This document shows, piece after piece, positions 44,282 through 53,295 of a stretch of DNA of 64,000 bases. A model generated the notes under the pieces. The model saw only the letters and a list, made by a program, of their open reading frames with translations. It was not told the DNA's origin and did no database searches. How positions within the stretch are numbered: the first letter of the stretch is position 1; each line of letters starts with the position of its first letter. The DNA lies in the NCBI GenBank assembly GCA_033795365.1, contig JARYGU010000022.1, positions 1 to 64,000 of the forward strand, in the 5' to 3' direction. This stretch comes from JARYGU01 sp033795365 (lineage in GTDB: Bacteria > Pseudomonadota > Alphaproteobacteria > Rhizobiales > Rhizobiaceae). The position numbers were made by a program, and so were the translations under genes.

Positions 44282-45658
44282 CTAGAAATATTGGATGCTG
44301 ACGCGGAAGAGCTGCTCGACGTGACGCACCGCCGAGGCGGCGGCGAAAAGGACGACGCGATCCTTCGCCTTGATCTTCGTGCTGCCGTCGGGGCGGATAA
44401 CCGCCTTGTCCCGGTAGATCGCGCCGATGCGCACGCCGTCCGGAAGCTCGATCTCGCGCAGCGGCTGGCCGACCAGCGGCGATGTTTCCAGCGCCTCCGC
44501 CTCGATCACCTCCGCCGAACCGCGCTGCACGGCATAGACGGAGCGGATGCGCCCCTTTCGCACATGCTGCAGGATGCCGGAAATGGTGACGGCGCGAGGG
44601 TTTATATGCGCGTCGATGCCGAGGCTCTTGGTGAATTCCTGATAAGTCGGATCGTTGATCAGCACCAGGTTCTGCTTGCAGCCGAGCTTCTTCGCCATGA
44701 CGCTGCCGAGGATGTTGATCTGGTCGTTGTTCGTCAGTGCCACGACGAGATCCGCGTCCTGGATATCCGCCTGCTGGAGAATCCGCTGGTCGAGCGCCGA
44801 TCCGTTGAGGACGACGGTATGGCGCAGCAGATCGGCGATGTGCATGGCGCGGTTGCGGTCGCTCTCGATGATCTTGATGCGGGTCTTCGGCTGGTAGTCC
44901 TCGATCGCCTTCGCGACGAAGTAGCCGATATTGCCGCCGCCGGTGATGACGATGCGCGCCGCCTCCTGCTCCTCGTGGCCGAAGAGCGAGAGCGTGCGCC
45001 GGACATGCTCGCGGTCGCAGACGACATAGGCGAGATCGCCCGTCTGGAGCTGATCGGTCGAATGGGGAACGGTCAGCCTGCCGTTGCGGTAGATGCCGGT
45101 GACGGTGGCGCTGAGGTCGGGAAAAAGCTCGCTCAGCTGCTGCAGGGGCGTGTCCACGACCGGGCAATCCTCCATGCACTCGATCGCCACCATGACGATG
45201 CGGTCCTCGGCAAAGCGCACGACGTCGGTCGCGCCCGGAAAGGAGATGCGCCTCAGCACCATCTTGCCGACCTCCACCTCGGGCGAGATGGTGACGTCGA
45301 TCGGCATGTTGTCGCGGGAGAAGAGATCGGAATATTCCGGCGCGAGATAGCTTTGCGCGCGAATGCGGGCGATCTTGGTCGGAACGTTGAACAGCGAATG
45401 CGCAACCTGGCAGGCCACCATGTTGATCTCGTCGTAGAGCGTGACGGCGATGATCATGTCCGCCTGGTCCGCGCCGGCCTTGGCGAGCACTTCCGGATGC
45501 GCGCCGTGGCCGACATACCCCCGGACATCGAGCGTTTCCGTGATCGCGCTGACGAGGGAAGCCTGCGTATCGATCACCGAGACGTCGTTGCCTTCTTCGG
45601 CAAGCCGCTCGGCAATACCGTAGCCCACCCGCCCGGCGCCGCAGATGATGACTTTCAT
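44282..45658 (-). CDS. trkA: Trk system potassium uptake protein TrkA
   Basis: 458 residues with two repeats of an NAD-binding RCK_N plus RCK_C. First nucleotide site IICGAGRVGYGIAERLAEEG, second VITGGGNIGYFVAKAIED; each is followed by a C-terminal RCK ligand domain (LPDGVRIGAIYRDKAV in the last). Peripheral gate-keeper of the TrkH channel. Downstream of ntrX in the order seen in Rhizobiaceae. Confidence 0.95.
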   Translation of the reverse strand: MKVIICGAGRVGYGIAERLAEEGNDVSVIDTQASLVSAITETLDVRGYVGHGAHPEVLAKAGADQADMIIAVTLYDEINMVACQVAHSLFNVPTKIARIRAQSYLAPEYSDLFSRDNMPIDVTISPEVEVGKMVLRRISFPGATDVVRFAEDRIVMVAIECMEDCPVVDTPLQQLSELFPDLSATVTGIYRNGRLTVPHSTDQLQTGDLAYVVCDREHVRRTLSLFGHEEQEAARIVITGGGNIGYFVAKAIEDYQPKTRIKIIESDRNRAMHIADLLRHTVVLNGSALDQRILQQADIQDADLVVALTNNDQINILGSVMAKKLGCKQNLVLINDPTYQEFTKSLGIDAHINPRAVTISGILQHVRKGRIRSVYAVQRGSAEVIEAEALETSPLVGQPLREIELPDGVRIGAIYRDKAVIRPDGSTKIKAKDRVVLFAAASAVRHVEQLFRVSIQYF

Positions 45659-45698
45659 ATGTTCCCTCTATCTCCCGCCGTCGATCGGTTCACCGTGC

Positions 45699-47063
45699 TT
45701 ATACGCCAAGCGATTTGAGTTTGCGATGGAGCGCGGAGCGTTCCATGCCGACGAACTCGGCCGTTCGCGAGATGTTGCCGCCGAAACGGTTGATCTGGGC
45801 GATGAGATAGTCGCGCTCGAAGCGTTCGCGCGCTTCCCTCAGCGGCAGCGTCATGATGTGCTGGTCGCCCTGGGTCGAGACCTTCGGCAGCATGTCGCCG
45901 ACCTCGGTCGGAAGCATGTCGGCCGTGATCGGCGTATCCGGACCGTCGCTGCGAGCAAGGATCATCAGCCGCTCGATATTGTTGCGAAGCTGGCGGATGT
46001 TGCCCGGCCAGTCGTGCGCCTGCAGGACGGCCAGCGCGTCGTCGCCGATCTTTCGGGCGCGGATGCCGGCCTGTTCGCTGATCTGGCGCATGAAGAGATC
46101 GACCAGGAACGGAATGTCCTCCCGCCGCTCGGCGAGCGCCGGCACGCGGACGGGAACGACTGCGAGACGGTGGTAGAGGTCTTCGCGGAAGGTGCCGTCG
46201 GCGATGTGGCTTTCGAGATTGTAGGCGGTCGAGGAAATGATGCGTACGTCCACCTTCACCCGCTTCGAGCCGCCGACCCTTTCGAACTGCTGGTCGACCA
46301 GCACGCGCAGGATCTTGTTCTGCGTCTCGCGCGGCATTTCGCCGATCTCGTCCAGATAGAGAATGCCGCCATGGGCCTCTTCCAGCGCGCCCGTGCGCCG
46401 CGCCTGCCCGGGCCCGCCCTCGGTTCCGAAGAGTGCGATCTCCATGCGTTCCGGCGTGATGGCGGCGGCGTTCAGCGCGACGAACGGACCGTTCGCACGG
46501 CTGGACTTGCGGTGGATCATCCGCGCAACGAGCTCCTTGCCGGAGCCGGAGGGGCCGAGAATCATGATGCGGCTGTTCGTCGGAGCGACCTTGTCGATCG
46601 TCTGGCGCAGTTGCGAGACCGCCACCGACGTGCCGATCAGTTCCGCTGGGTCGCCCGAGCGGCGCTTGAGTTCGGTCACTTCCTTGCGCAGCTTCGAATT
46701 TTCGAGCGCCCGCTCGGCGATCAGGATCAGGCGGTCGGCCTTGAAGGGCTTCTCGATGAAGTCGTAGGCGCCGCGGCGGATCGCCGAGACCGCAGTCTCG
46801 ATATTGCCGTGGCCGGAGATCATGACGACTGGCAGATCCGGATGCCTGTTCTTGATCTCGTCCAATAGCGCGAGCCCGTCGAGACGGCTTCCCTGCATCC
46901 AGATGTCGAGAAACACCAGTCGCGGCACGCGGTCGCTGATCGCCGCAAGCGCGCTGTCGCTGTCGAAGGCCGTCCGGGTTTCGTGGCCTTCGTCCGACAG
47001 GATGCCGGAGACGATCTCGCGGATGTCCTCTTCGTCGTCCACAACCAGAATATCAGACGCCAT
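45699..47063 (-). CDS. ntrX: NtrX response regulator
   Basis: 454 residues. Receiver (DILVVDDEEDIREIV, phospho-Asp D53 in VFLDIW), AAA+ domain with ILGPSGSGKELVARMIH (Walker A) and GGILYLDEIGEMP (Walker B), and a Fis-type C-terminal HTH (NISRTAEFVGMERSALHRKL). The loop that in sigma-54 activators carries GAFTGA reads LFGTEGGPGQARR here, so the motif is missing. It is therefore not expected to open sigma-54 promoters. Overlaps ntrY by 11 bases. Confidence 0.95.
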   Translation of the reverse strand: MASDILVVDDEEDIREIVSGILSDEGHETRTAFDSDSALAAISDRVPRLVFLDIWMQGSRLDGLALLDEIKNRHPDLPVVMISGHGNIETAVSAIRRGAYDFIEKPFKADRLILIAERALENSKLRKEVTELKRRSGDPAELIGTSVAVSQLRQTIDKVAPTNSRIMILGPSGSGKELVARMIHRKSSRANGPFVALNAAAITPERMEIALFGTEGGPGQARRTGALEEAHGGILYLDEIGEMPRETQNKILRVLVDQQFERVGGSKRVKVDVRIISSTAYNLESHIADGTFREDLYHRLAVVPVRVPALAERREDIPFLVDLFMRQISEQAGIRARKIGDDALAVLQAHDWPGNIRQLRNNIERLMILARSDGPDTPITADMLPTEVGDMLPKVSTQGDQHIMTLPLREARERFERDYLIAQINRFGGNISRTAEFVGMERSALHRKLKSLGV

Positions 47064-49326
47064 GGGTGAGTTCCTTGTCTTTCATGTCCGCGTCGACGGC
47101 CGCGACGTCCTCGAAGGGCAGGATCACGCGGATCATTGCCCCATGGCCGTTGTCGAAGTCCTGGGGCGCGTCGTGCAGTTCGATCTGCCCCCCGTGGTCC
47201 TCGATGATCTTCTTGACGATTGCGAGGCCGAGCCCGGTGCCCTTTTCGCGCATGGTCATATAGGGTTCGAGAATCCGGTGCCGGTTCTCGGTCGGCAGCC
47301 CCTTGCCGTTGTCGATGACCTCGACGGTGAAATTGCCCGAGGCCTCGTCCTTCGATGCCCGCACGAGGACCTTGCGCTCCTCGCGCGAGACCTCCGCCGG
47401 CAAGGCCTCGATCGCCTCGACGGCGTTCTTGATGAGGTTCCCGAAGGCCTGCCCCAGCATGCGCGCATCGAAGAGGCCGAGGAGCGGCGTATCGCCGAAT
47501 TCCTTGAGGAAGACGACATGGTTGTTGCCCATCTCGCGCAGGAAGACCGCGTCTTTCAGGATCGTGCGCAGGTCGGATTTTTCCTTGGTGGGCTTGGGCA
47601 TGCGGGCAAAGGCGGAGAATTCGTCGACCATGCGGCCGATATCCTCGACCTGGCGCACGATGGTATCCGTACACTGGTCGAAGACGGCACGGTCCTGCTG
47701 GTCGATCTGCTTGCCGTAGCGCCGGCGGATGCGTTCGGCCGAAAGCTGGATCGGGGTCAGCGGGTTCTTGATCTCATGGGCGATGCGGCGGGCGACGTCC
47801 GCCCAGGCGGTCGAGCGCTGAGCGATCACGAGGTCGGTGATGTCGTCGACGGTGATGACGAAGGATTCCTTGGCGTCCTTGGCCTCCTCGCGCGTCACCT
47901 GGACGTTCAGCGTCCGCTCCTTGCCGCCGCGCATCAGGTTGATCTGCTTGTGATATTCGTTGCGGTAGCGGGTCGCCGCTTCCGCCAGGACCGATTCGAT
48001 CTCGGGCGCCACGTCGGCAAGCCGCTCGCCGAGAAGAGAGGCGACGCTGCGGCCGAGCAGGATTTCCGCGGACGGGTTGGCGATCGTCACCCGGCCGTCC
48101 TGCTCGACGCCGATCACCGCCGCCGTCACGCCGGAAAGCACCGCCTCGATGAAACGGCGGCGGTGGTCCATTTCGTCCTTGGCGTCCAGGATCTGGCCCT
48201 GCTGGGCGCGGATCTCCGCGATCATCTTGTTGAAGGTGCGCGAGAGGTTCCCGACATCGCCGTCTGCGGCCCGCACCGGCACGTTCACGTCGAGATTGCC
48301 GGAGGCGACGCTGTCGGCGGCGCCGATCAGCAGGCGGATCGGCCGCACGATGCGGTCGGCCACGGCGATCGCCGTCCAGATCGCCGCAAGCAGCACGATC
48401 AGCGCGAAACCGATATAGAGGACGCCGAAGGCGATCTGCAGCGAGGTCCGGCCGGCCTCGAGCGTCCGGTATTCGGCGGTGTTTTCCTCCATCAGGCGCA
48501 TCGAGCGCATGACGTCCGGGTCCACCGTGCGGATCGTGTAGAGGAAGGCATCGGGAATGTTGTCGAGCTTGATGACGGCGCCGACAAGGTTGGTCACCCC
48601 GGGCGGAATGAGGGTCGGCTGGCCGGAGGCGGACGTCCTCAGTGCATCCTCGGGGACCGCGGGAAGCGGCCTCTCCGTCGGTATGTTCGCCTGCAGGATC
48701 GCCGTGCCGTCGGCCCTGACGAGGAAAGCCCCGAGCATGCCGCGGCCCCGCGCCTGGCGCGTCATCAGGTCGGTGAAGCCGGTCCGGTCGAGACTGTAGA
48801 GCTGCCGGTTGCGGTCGAGGTCGTTCGCCATCGAGACCGTCTGGCCTTGAAGATAGCTCGCATTCTCGAGCACATAGGCCTGCGCCACGTTCAGCGACGA
48901 GCTGACGATCGATTGCGTGCGGATGGAGAACCAGCGGTCGAGACCGACATCCAGCGTGATGGAGGCGAAGATCGCCACGAGGATCGCCGGCGTTATCGCG
49001 ACGATCGAGAAAAGGGCGACGATTCGCACATGCAGGCGGGCTGCCGCGCGCCCGCGCTTGCGGGCCTTCAGCAGGCGCGCAATTTCCCGGCCGATCAGGA
49101 AGATCAGGCCGACGACGAAAATGGCGTTCACCGAGGCGGAGGCGATGACGACATTGGCTTCGGGCTTGATCGGCGTCAGGCCGAGCAGGATGAAGAGCGA
49201 GATGGTCGCGGCGACGAGCGCGCCGCCTGCCAGCAGCAGCCCCGGAAAGGCGAACGAGGCACGGCGATCGGCGCCGTTGCCCTTTCCCTCCTCGCCGTCT
49301 CCAAGCAGACTGACGCCTTCCGCCAT
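47053..49326 (-). CDS. ntrY: NtrY sensor histidine kinase
   Basis: 757 residues from ATG 49326 (GGAAG upstream); ATG 49353 is an alternative. Several N-terminal membrane segments flank a periplasmic stretch, then HAMP (VRPIRLLIGAADSVASGNLD), PAS (AVIGVEQDGRVTIANPSAEI), HisKA (RRIAHEIKNPLTPIQLSAER) and HATPase (GLGLAIVKKIIEDHGGQIEL). Partner of NtrX in nitrogen and redox signalling. Confidence 0.94.
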   Translation of the reverse strand: MAEGVSLLGDGEEGKGNGADRRASFAFPGLLLAGGALVAATISLFILLGLTPIKPEANVVIASASVNAIFVVGLIFLIGREIARLLKARKRGRAAARLHVRIVALFSIVAITPAILVAIFASITLDVGLDRWFSIRTQSIVSSSLNVAQAYVLENASYLQGQTVSMANDLDRNRQLYSLDRTGFTDLMTRQARGRGMLGAFLVRADGTAILQANIPTERPLPAVPEDALRTSASGQPTLIPPGVTNLVGAVIKLDNIPDAFLYTIRTVDPDVMRSMRLMEENTAEYRTLEAGRTSLQIAFGVLYIGFALIVLLAAIWTAIAVADRIVRPIRLLIGAADSVASGNLDVNVPVRAADGDVGNLSRTFNKMIAEIRAQQGQILDAKDEMDHRRRFIEAVLSGVTAAVIGVEQDGRVTIANPSAEILLGRSVASLLGERLADVAPEIESVLAEAATRYRNEYHKQINLMRGGKERTLNVQVTREEAKDAKESFVITVDDITDLVIAQRSTAWADVARRIAHEIKNPLTPIQLSAERIRRRYGKQIDQQDRAVFDQCTDTIVRQVEDIGRMVDEFSAFARMPKPTKEKSDLRTILKDAVFLREMGNNHVVFLKEFGDTPLLGLFDARMLGQAFGNLIKNAVEAIEALPAEVSREERKVLVRASKDEASGNFTVEVIDNGKGLPTENRHRILEPYMTMREKGTGLGLAIVKKIIEDHGGQIELHDAPQDFDNGHGAMIRVILPFEDVAAVDADMKDKELTHGV

Positions 49327-49522
49327 CGATGCTTCCAATCCCCCGCCGGACATGATCCGGCATATCGAACGATCCCGCTGCGCCGGGGTCTCTCCCCCGC
49401 GATCCGTACCGTTCGTTTCAGAGAAGCAACGGCCACGGCGCCGCTCCTGCCGGAGCGGGCACTGGACATGTTACCTTCAAGCAACACATTGTGGCGAAAA
49501 TGCAACGCCTCGCGCGATCAAG

Positions 49523-50977
49523 TCAAGCGGAGCGGGAGCTTCTATACACGGAAACGCCGAGTTCCCGGATCTTTTTGCGCAGCGTGTTCCGGTTGAGCCC
49601 GAGAAGGTCCGCCGCCTTGATCTGGTTGCCGCGCGTTGCCGTGAGGGCGGCGAGAATCAGCGGGTACTCCATCTCGGCCAGAACGCGGTCGTAGAGGCCC
49701 GAAGGCGGCAGGCCGTCGCCAAAGCTCGCGAAATACTGCCGCATGTTTTCCTCGACGGCCTGGGAGATGGAAAGCGCACCGCTGCGGGTCGCCGCCTTCT
49801 CGATCGGACTGTCCGGGATGTCGGCGCGAAGCTCCGATTCGATGATCTCGCGGGTGATGACGTCCTGAGGATAGAGCGCCGTCAGGCGGCGCACGACATT
49901 TTCGAGTTCGCGGACATTGCCCGGCCAGGGATGCGCCTTCATCAGCTCCAGCGCTTCCTGGTCGAAGCGCTTGGCGTCGAGGCCTTCCTTTTCCGCCTGT
50001 TGGACGAAATGGCGTACGAGGTCCGGGATATCCTCGGCCCTGTCGCGAAGCGGCGGCAGCCGGAGCGGCACCACGTTCAGGCGATAATAGAGGTCTTCGC
50101 GGAAAAGCCCCTGGTTGATCGACTGCTTCAGATCCTTGTTGGTGGCGGCGACGATCCGCACGTCGGTCCGGATCGGGGTGCGCCCGCCGACGGTCGTGTA
50201 TTCTCCCTGCTGGAGCACGCGAAGCAGCCGCGTCTGCGCATCCATCGGCATGTCGCCGATCTCGTCGAGGAAGAGCGTTCCCCCCTCGGCCTGCTCGAAG
50301 CGGCCGGTCGAACGGTTCTGCGCGCCGGTGAAGGCGCCCTTCTCATGGCCGAAGAGCTCCGATTCGATAAGGTCGCGCGGAATGGCCGCCATGTTGATCG
50401 CGACGAACGGACCATTGCGGCGCTTGCCATAGTCGTGCAGCGCGCGTGCCACGAGTTCCTTGCCGGTGCCCGATTCGCCGGTGATCATCAGCGTCAGGTC
50501 CGTCTGCATCAGCCGCGCGAGCACACGGTAGATCTCCTGCATCGCCGCCGAGCGGCCGACCAGGGGCATACCGTCCTGCGGATCCTCGTCCTGTTTCGGG
50601 GGCTTGCGCTTCGGTTCGGCCAGCGCCCGTCCGATGATCGCGATCAGTTCGGTCAGGTCGAACGGCTTCGGCAGATAGTCGTAAGCGCCCTTCTCGGATG
50701 CCTTGATCGCGGTCATGAAAGTGTTCTGCGCGCTCATCACCAGCACCGGCAGGTCCGGCCGCGCCTTCTTGATCCGCGGCAGCAGGTCGAAGGCGTTTTC
50801 GTCCGGCATGACCACGTCGGTCACCACGATGTCCCCGTCTCCGGCCGCGATCCAGCGCCAGAGCGTGGCGGCATTCGAGGTGATGCGAACGTCATAGCCG
50901 GCCCGGCTCAGCGCTTGATTCAGCACCGTGCGGATGGCTGCATCATCGTCGGCAACAAGGATCGTGGCACCTGTCAT
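49523..50977 (-). CDS. ntrC: NtrC, nitrogen regulation response regulator
   Basis: 484 residues from ATG 50977; the frame remains open far upstream across ntrB, but that is antisense-frame noise. Receiver (ILVADDDAAIRTVLN, D54 in VVTDVVMPDE), sigma-54 AAA+ domain with TGESGTGKELVARAL (Walker A), GAFTGAQNRSTGRFEQAEGG (intact GAFTGA) and LFLDEIGDMP, Fis-type HTH (NQIKAADLLGLNRNTLRKKI). Activates glnII, glnK-type genes at low nitrogen. Confidence 0.97.
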   Translation of the reverse strand: MTGATILVADDDAAIRTVLNQALSRAGYDVRITSNAATLWRWIAAGDGDIVVTDVVMPDENAFDLLPRIKKARPDLPVLVMSAQNTFMTAIKASEKGAYDYLPKPFDLTELIAIIGRALAEPKRKPPKQDEDPQDGMPLVGRSAAMQEIYRVLARLMQTDLTLMITGESGTGKELVARALHDYGKRRNGPFVAINMAAIPRDLIESELFGHEKGAFTGAQNRSTGRFEQAEGGTLFLDEIGDMPMDAQTRLLRVLQQGEYTTVGGRTPIRTDVRIVAATNKDLKQSINQGLFREDLYYRLNVVPLRLPPLRDRAEDIPDLVRHFVQQAEKEGLDAKRFDQEALELMKAHPWPGNVRELENVVRRLTALYPQDVITREIIESELRADIPDSPIEKAATRSGALSISQAVEENMRQYFASFGDGLPPSGLYDRVLAEMEYPLILAALTATRGNQIKAADLLGLNRNTLRKKIRELGVSVYRSSRSA

Positions 50978-52122
50978 CGGGTATGTCCTTTGGAATTCGG
51001 AATATCGTCGTCCTCGCTCACGCCCTTCGATGCCGGCATGAGAACGCGGAAGGTGGTTCGGTGATTCTGGCTGTCGCATTCGACGATGCCGCCGTGACCG
51101 CCGATGATCTTGGCAACGAGCGCGAGGCCCAGGCCGGAACCGTTGGTCTTCGTCGTGATGAACGGGTCGAAGAGATGCGGCAAAAGGTCGGACGGCACGC
51201 CCGGCCCGTTGTCGTGCACGCAGAATTCGAGCGGCAGCGAGATCTTCTCCCGGGTTCCGGCGACCGAGAGCCTGATGCCCGGGCGATAGGCGGTCGTCAG
51301 CATGATCTCGCCATCCGCCTTGTCGCCGACCGCTTCGGCGGCGTTCTTGATCAGGTTCAGAAAGACCTGGACGAGCTGGTCGCGGTTGGCGAAGACCGGC
51401 GGAAGCGACGGATCGTAATTCTCGCTGATCTTGATGTTGCGCGCGAAGCCGGCCTTCGCGACCGCTTTCACGTGATCGAGCACCGAGTGGATGTTGAGCG
51501 GCACCCGGTCGACCGGGCGCTCGTCGGAAAAGACCTCCATCCGGTCCACCAGCGAGACGATCCTGTCCGTCTCGTCGCAGATGAGCCGGGTCAGCGCGCG
51601 GTCTTCGTCGATCACCGAGGTTTCGAGGAGCTGTGCCGCGCCGCGAATGCCCGAAAGCGGGTTCTTGATCTCGTGGGCGAGCATGGAGGCCAGGCCGGTC
51701 ACCGATCGCGCCGCGGCCCGGTGGGTCAGTTGACGGTCGATCTTGTCCGCCATGGAGCGCTCCTGGAAGACGATGACCACCGCTCCGGGCTCCCCAATCA
51801 CGGGCGCGACATAGAGGTCGACGAGCTTGTCGGCGCCAAGGCGCGGCGAACTGAGGTCCACCCGGTACTCGTTGACCGGAGCCCGCCGCTCGCGCACCTG
51901 CTCGATCAGCGTCAGCAAGGGGCTTCCGAACGGGATGAACGTATCGATGGCGTGGCGCGCCAGATACTGCGCGCTGGCGCCGAAGAAGGATTCCGCCTCC
52001 CAGTTGGCAAACGCGATGAGCCCTGCCTCGTCCACCAGGATGACCGGATTCTGGATGGCATTCAGCACGGCCATGGCCAGAGTGTTGTCTGCGGCTTCGC
52101 CCTTGCCCGTGTCGTCCTTCAT
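50974..52122 (-). CDS. ntrB: NtrB, nitrogen regulation sensor kinase
   Basis: 382 residues, soluble. PAS domain (NPVILVDEAGLIAFANWEAE), HisKA with SMLAHEIKNPLSGIRGAAQL (H150), HATPase (HDNGPGVPSDLLPHLFDPFI, GSGLGLALVAKIIGGHGG). Overlaps ntrC by four bases (ATGA) and dusB by four bases. Phosphorylates NtrC under PII control. Confidence 0.96.
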   Translation of the reverse strand: MKDDTGKGEAADNTLAMAVLNAIQNPVILVDEAGLIAFANWEAESFFGASAQYLARHAIDTFIPFGSPLLTLIEQVRERRAPVNEYRVDLSSPRLGADKLVDLYVAPVIGEPGAVVIVFQERSMADKIDRQLTHRAAARSVTGLASMLAHEIKNPLSGIRGAAQLLETSVIDEDRALTRLICDETDRIVSLVDRMEVFSDERPVDRVPLNIHSVLDHVKAVAKAGFARNIKISENYDPSLPPVFANRDQLVQVFLNLIKNAAEAVGDKADGEIMLTTAYRPGIRLSVAGTREKISLPLEFCVHDNGPGVPSDLLPHLFDPFITTKTNGSGLGLALVAKIIGGHGGIVECDSQNHRTTFRVLMPASKGVSEDDDIPNSKGHTR

Positions 52123-53150
52123 GCCGCCCTCGCCTTCCCAAAGTTCTGTTCGCCATGGCGGACCAATGCTTCAACCATATGACCGACGACGTATTCCGGA
52201 TCGCGCGACGTCATGATCGCCGCTCTGGAGTCTGCCGACAGATCCGGTGCATGCCGTTCAAGGTACCAGCCGAGATGCTTGCGGGCGTGCCTCAGGCCCG
52301 CCTCCGCGCCGTAGAAGTCCAGCATGGCACGATAGTGCTCGACGACGAGCGCCGGAAGCTCTTCGCGGCCCGGAGCGCCGCAGGCGCCGGCAAGGACGGC
52401 CGGGTGCCAGGGCCGGCCCTGCGCCGAGCGTCCGACCATCACCGCATCCGCTCCGGATCGGCGCAGGATCTCCGCCGCGTCTTCGACGGTATCGACATCG
52501 CCGTTGGCGACGAGCGGAACGCCGATGCGCTCCCTGACGGCGCGGATGGCATCCCAGTCCGCCCGGCCCTCGTAGAACTGCATGCGGGTGCGCCCATGGA
52601 CCGTGATCATCCGCGCGCCTGCGTTTTCCGCCCGCGCCGCGATCTCGGGCGCATTGATGCTGTCATGGTCCCAGCCGAGCCGCATCTTCACGGTGACCGG
52701 CACCTCGACCGCCCCAACCGTCGCCTCGATCAGCCTCAGCGCATGATCGGGGTCGCGCATCAGCGCCGAGCCGGAATAACCGCCGATCACCTTCTTGGCC
52801 GGGCAACCCATGTTGATGTCGATGATGTCGGCGCCGTTCGCCTCGGCGACCTTGGCGGCCTCGGCCATCCATTTCGCTTCGCATCCGGCAAGCTGCACCA
52901 TGTGCGGGCGGATGCCGCTGTTGCGGATGCGTGTCCAGGACTCGCGGGAATTGCCAGCCAGTTCGCGGCTCGCCACCATCTCGGTCACCACGAGGCCCGC
53001 GCCGAAACGCCATGCCAATTCGCGGAACGGCAGGTCCGTGACGCCGGACATCGGTGCCAGGACCACGCGGTTGCGCAGCGTCTGCCGGTCGACGACGAGC
53101 GGTTCGGACAAAGACGATGCGAGCAAATGCTTATCTTTCAAGCAAACCAT
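52119..53150 (-). CDS. dusB: tRNA-dihydrouridine synthase (NifR3)
   Basis: 343 residues. FMN-binding TIM barrel: VVLAPMSGVTDLPFRELA, DINMGCPAKKVIGGYSGSAL (catalytic Cys), HGRTRMQFYEGRADWDAI, NGDVDTVEDA, GADAVMVGRSAQGRPW. Reduces uridines in the D-loop of tRNA. First gene of the dusB-ntrB-ntrC operon, with the same order as nifR3-ntrBC in other alphaproteobacteria. Confidence 0.95.
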   Translation of the reverse strand: MVCLKDKHLLASSLSEPLVVDRQTLRNRVVLAPMSGVTDLPFRELAWRFGAGLVVTEMVASRELAGNSRESWTRIRNSGIRPHMVQLAGCEAKWMAEAAKVAEANGADIIDINMGCPAKKVIGGYSGSALMRDPDHALRLIEATVGAVEVPVTVKMRLGWDHDSINAPEIAARAENAGARMITVHGRTRMQFYEGRADWDAIRAVRERIGVPLVANGDVDTVEDAAEILRRSGADAVMVGRSAQGRPWHPAVLAGACGAPGREELPALVVEHYRAMLDFYGAEAGLRHARKHLGWYLERHAPDLSADSRAAIMTSRDPEYVVGHMVEALVRHGEQNFGKARAA

Positions 53151-53208
53151 ACTTCTGCACTATTTTTAGCCATTGTTCTCACGCTTGCCAAGCCGTTTTA
53201 GGAGGCAA

Positions 53209-53295
53209 ATGCAAAATTCCGGAAGATGCTGGAATTGCGCGCCCGTCCGGTCTAAACGATTTCAAAACGCTTTGAAACTGGGGTGGATCGGTTGA
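53209..53295 (+). CDS. Possible 28-residue leader ORF overlapping ispDF start
   Basis: MQNSGRCWNCAPVRSKRFQN... with AGGAGG three bases before the ATG, the strongest SD in this intergenic region. It ends with TGA at 53293-53295, 13 bases inside ispDF (GTG start 53283, another frame). Such an arrangement allows translational coupling. No match to a known leader peptide; it could be fortuitous. Confidence 0.35.
   Translation: MQNSGRCWNCAPVRSKRFQNALKLGWIG

Noticed and set aside
43382..45718. 778-codon plus-strand frame over dat and trkA
   Set aside because: Shadow frame; composition is R/D/A/V-rich without domain features.
46804..49596. 930-codon plus-strand frame over ntrX/ntrY
   Set aside because: Shadow of two well-defined two-component genes.
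50978..52174. Upstream extension of the ntrC frame to 883 codons
   Set aside because: The upstream part is an alternative frame of ntrB; NtrC begins normally at 50977.
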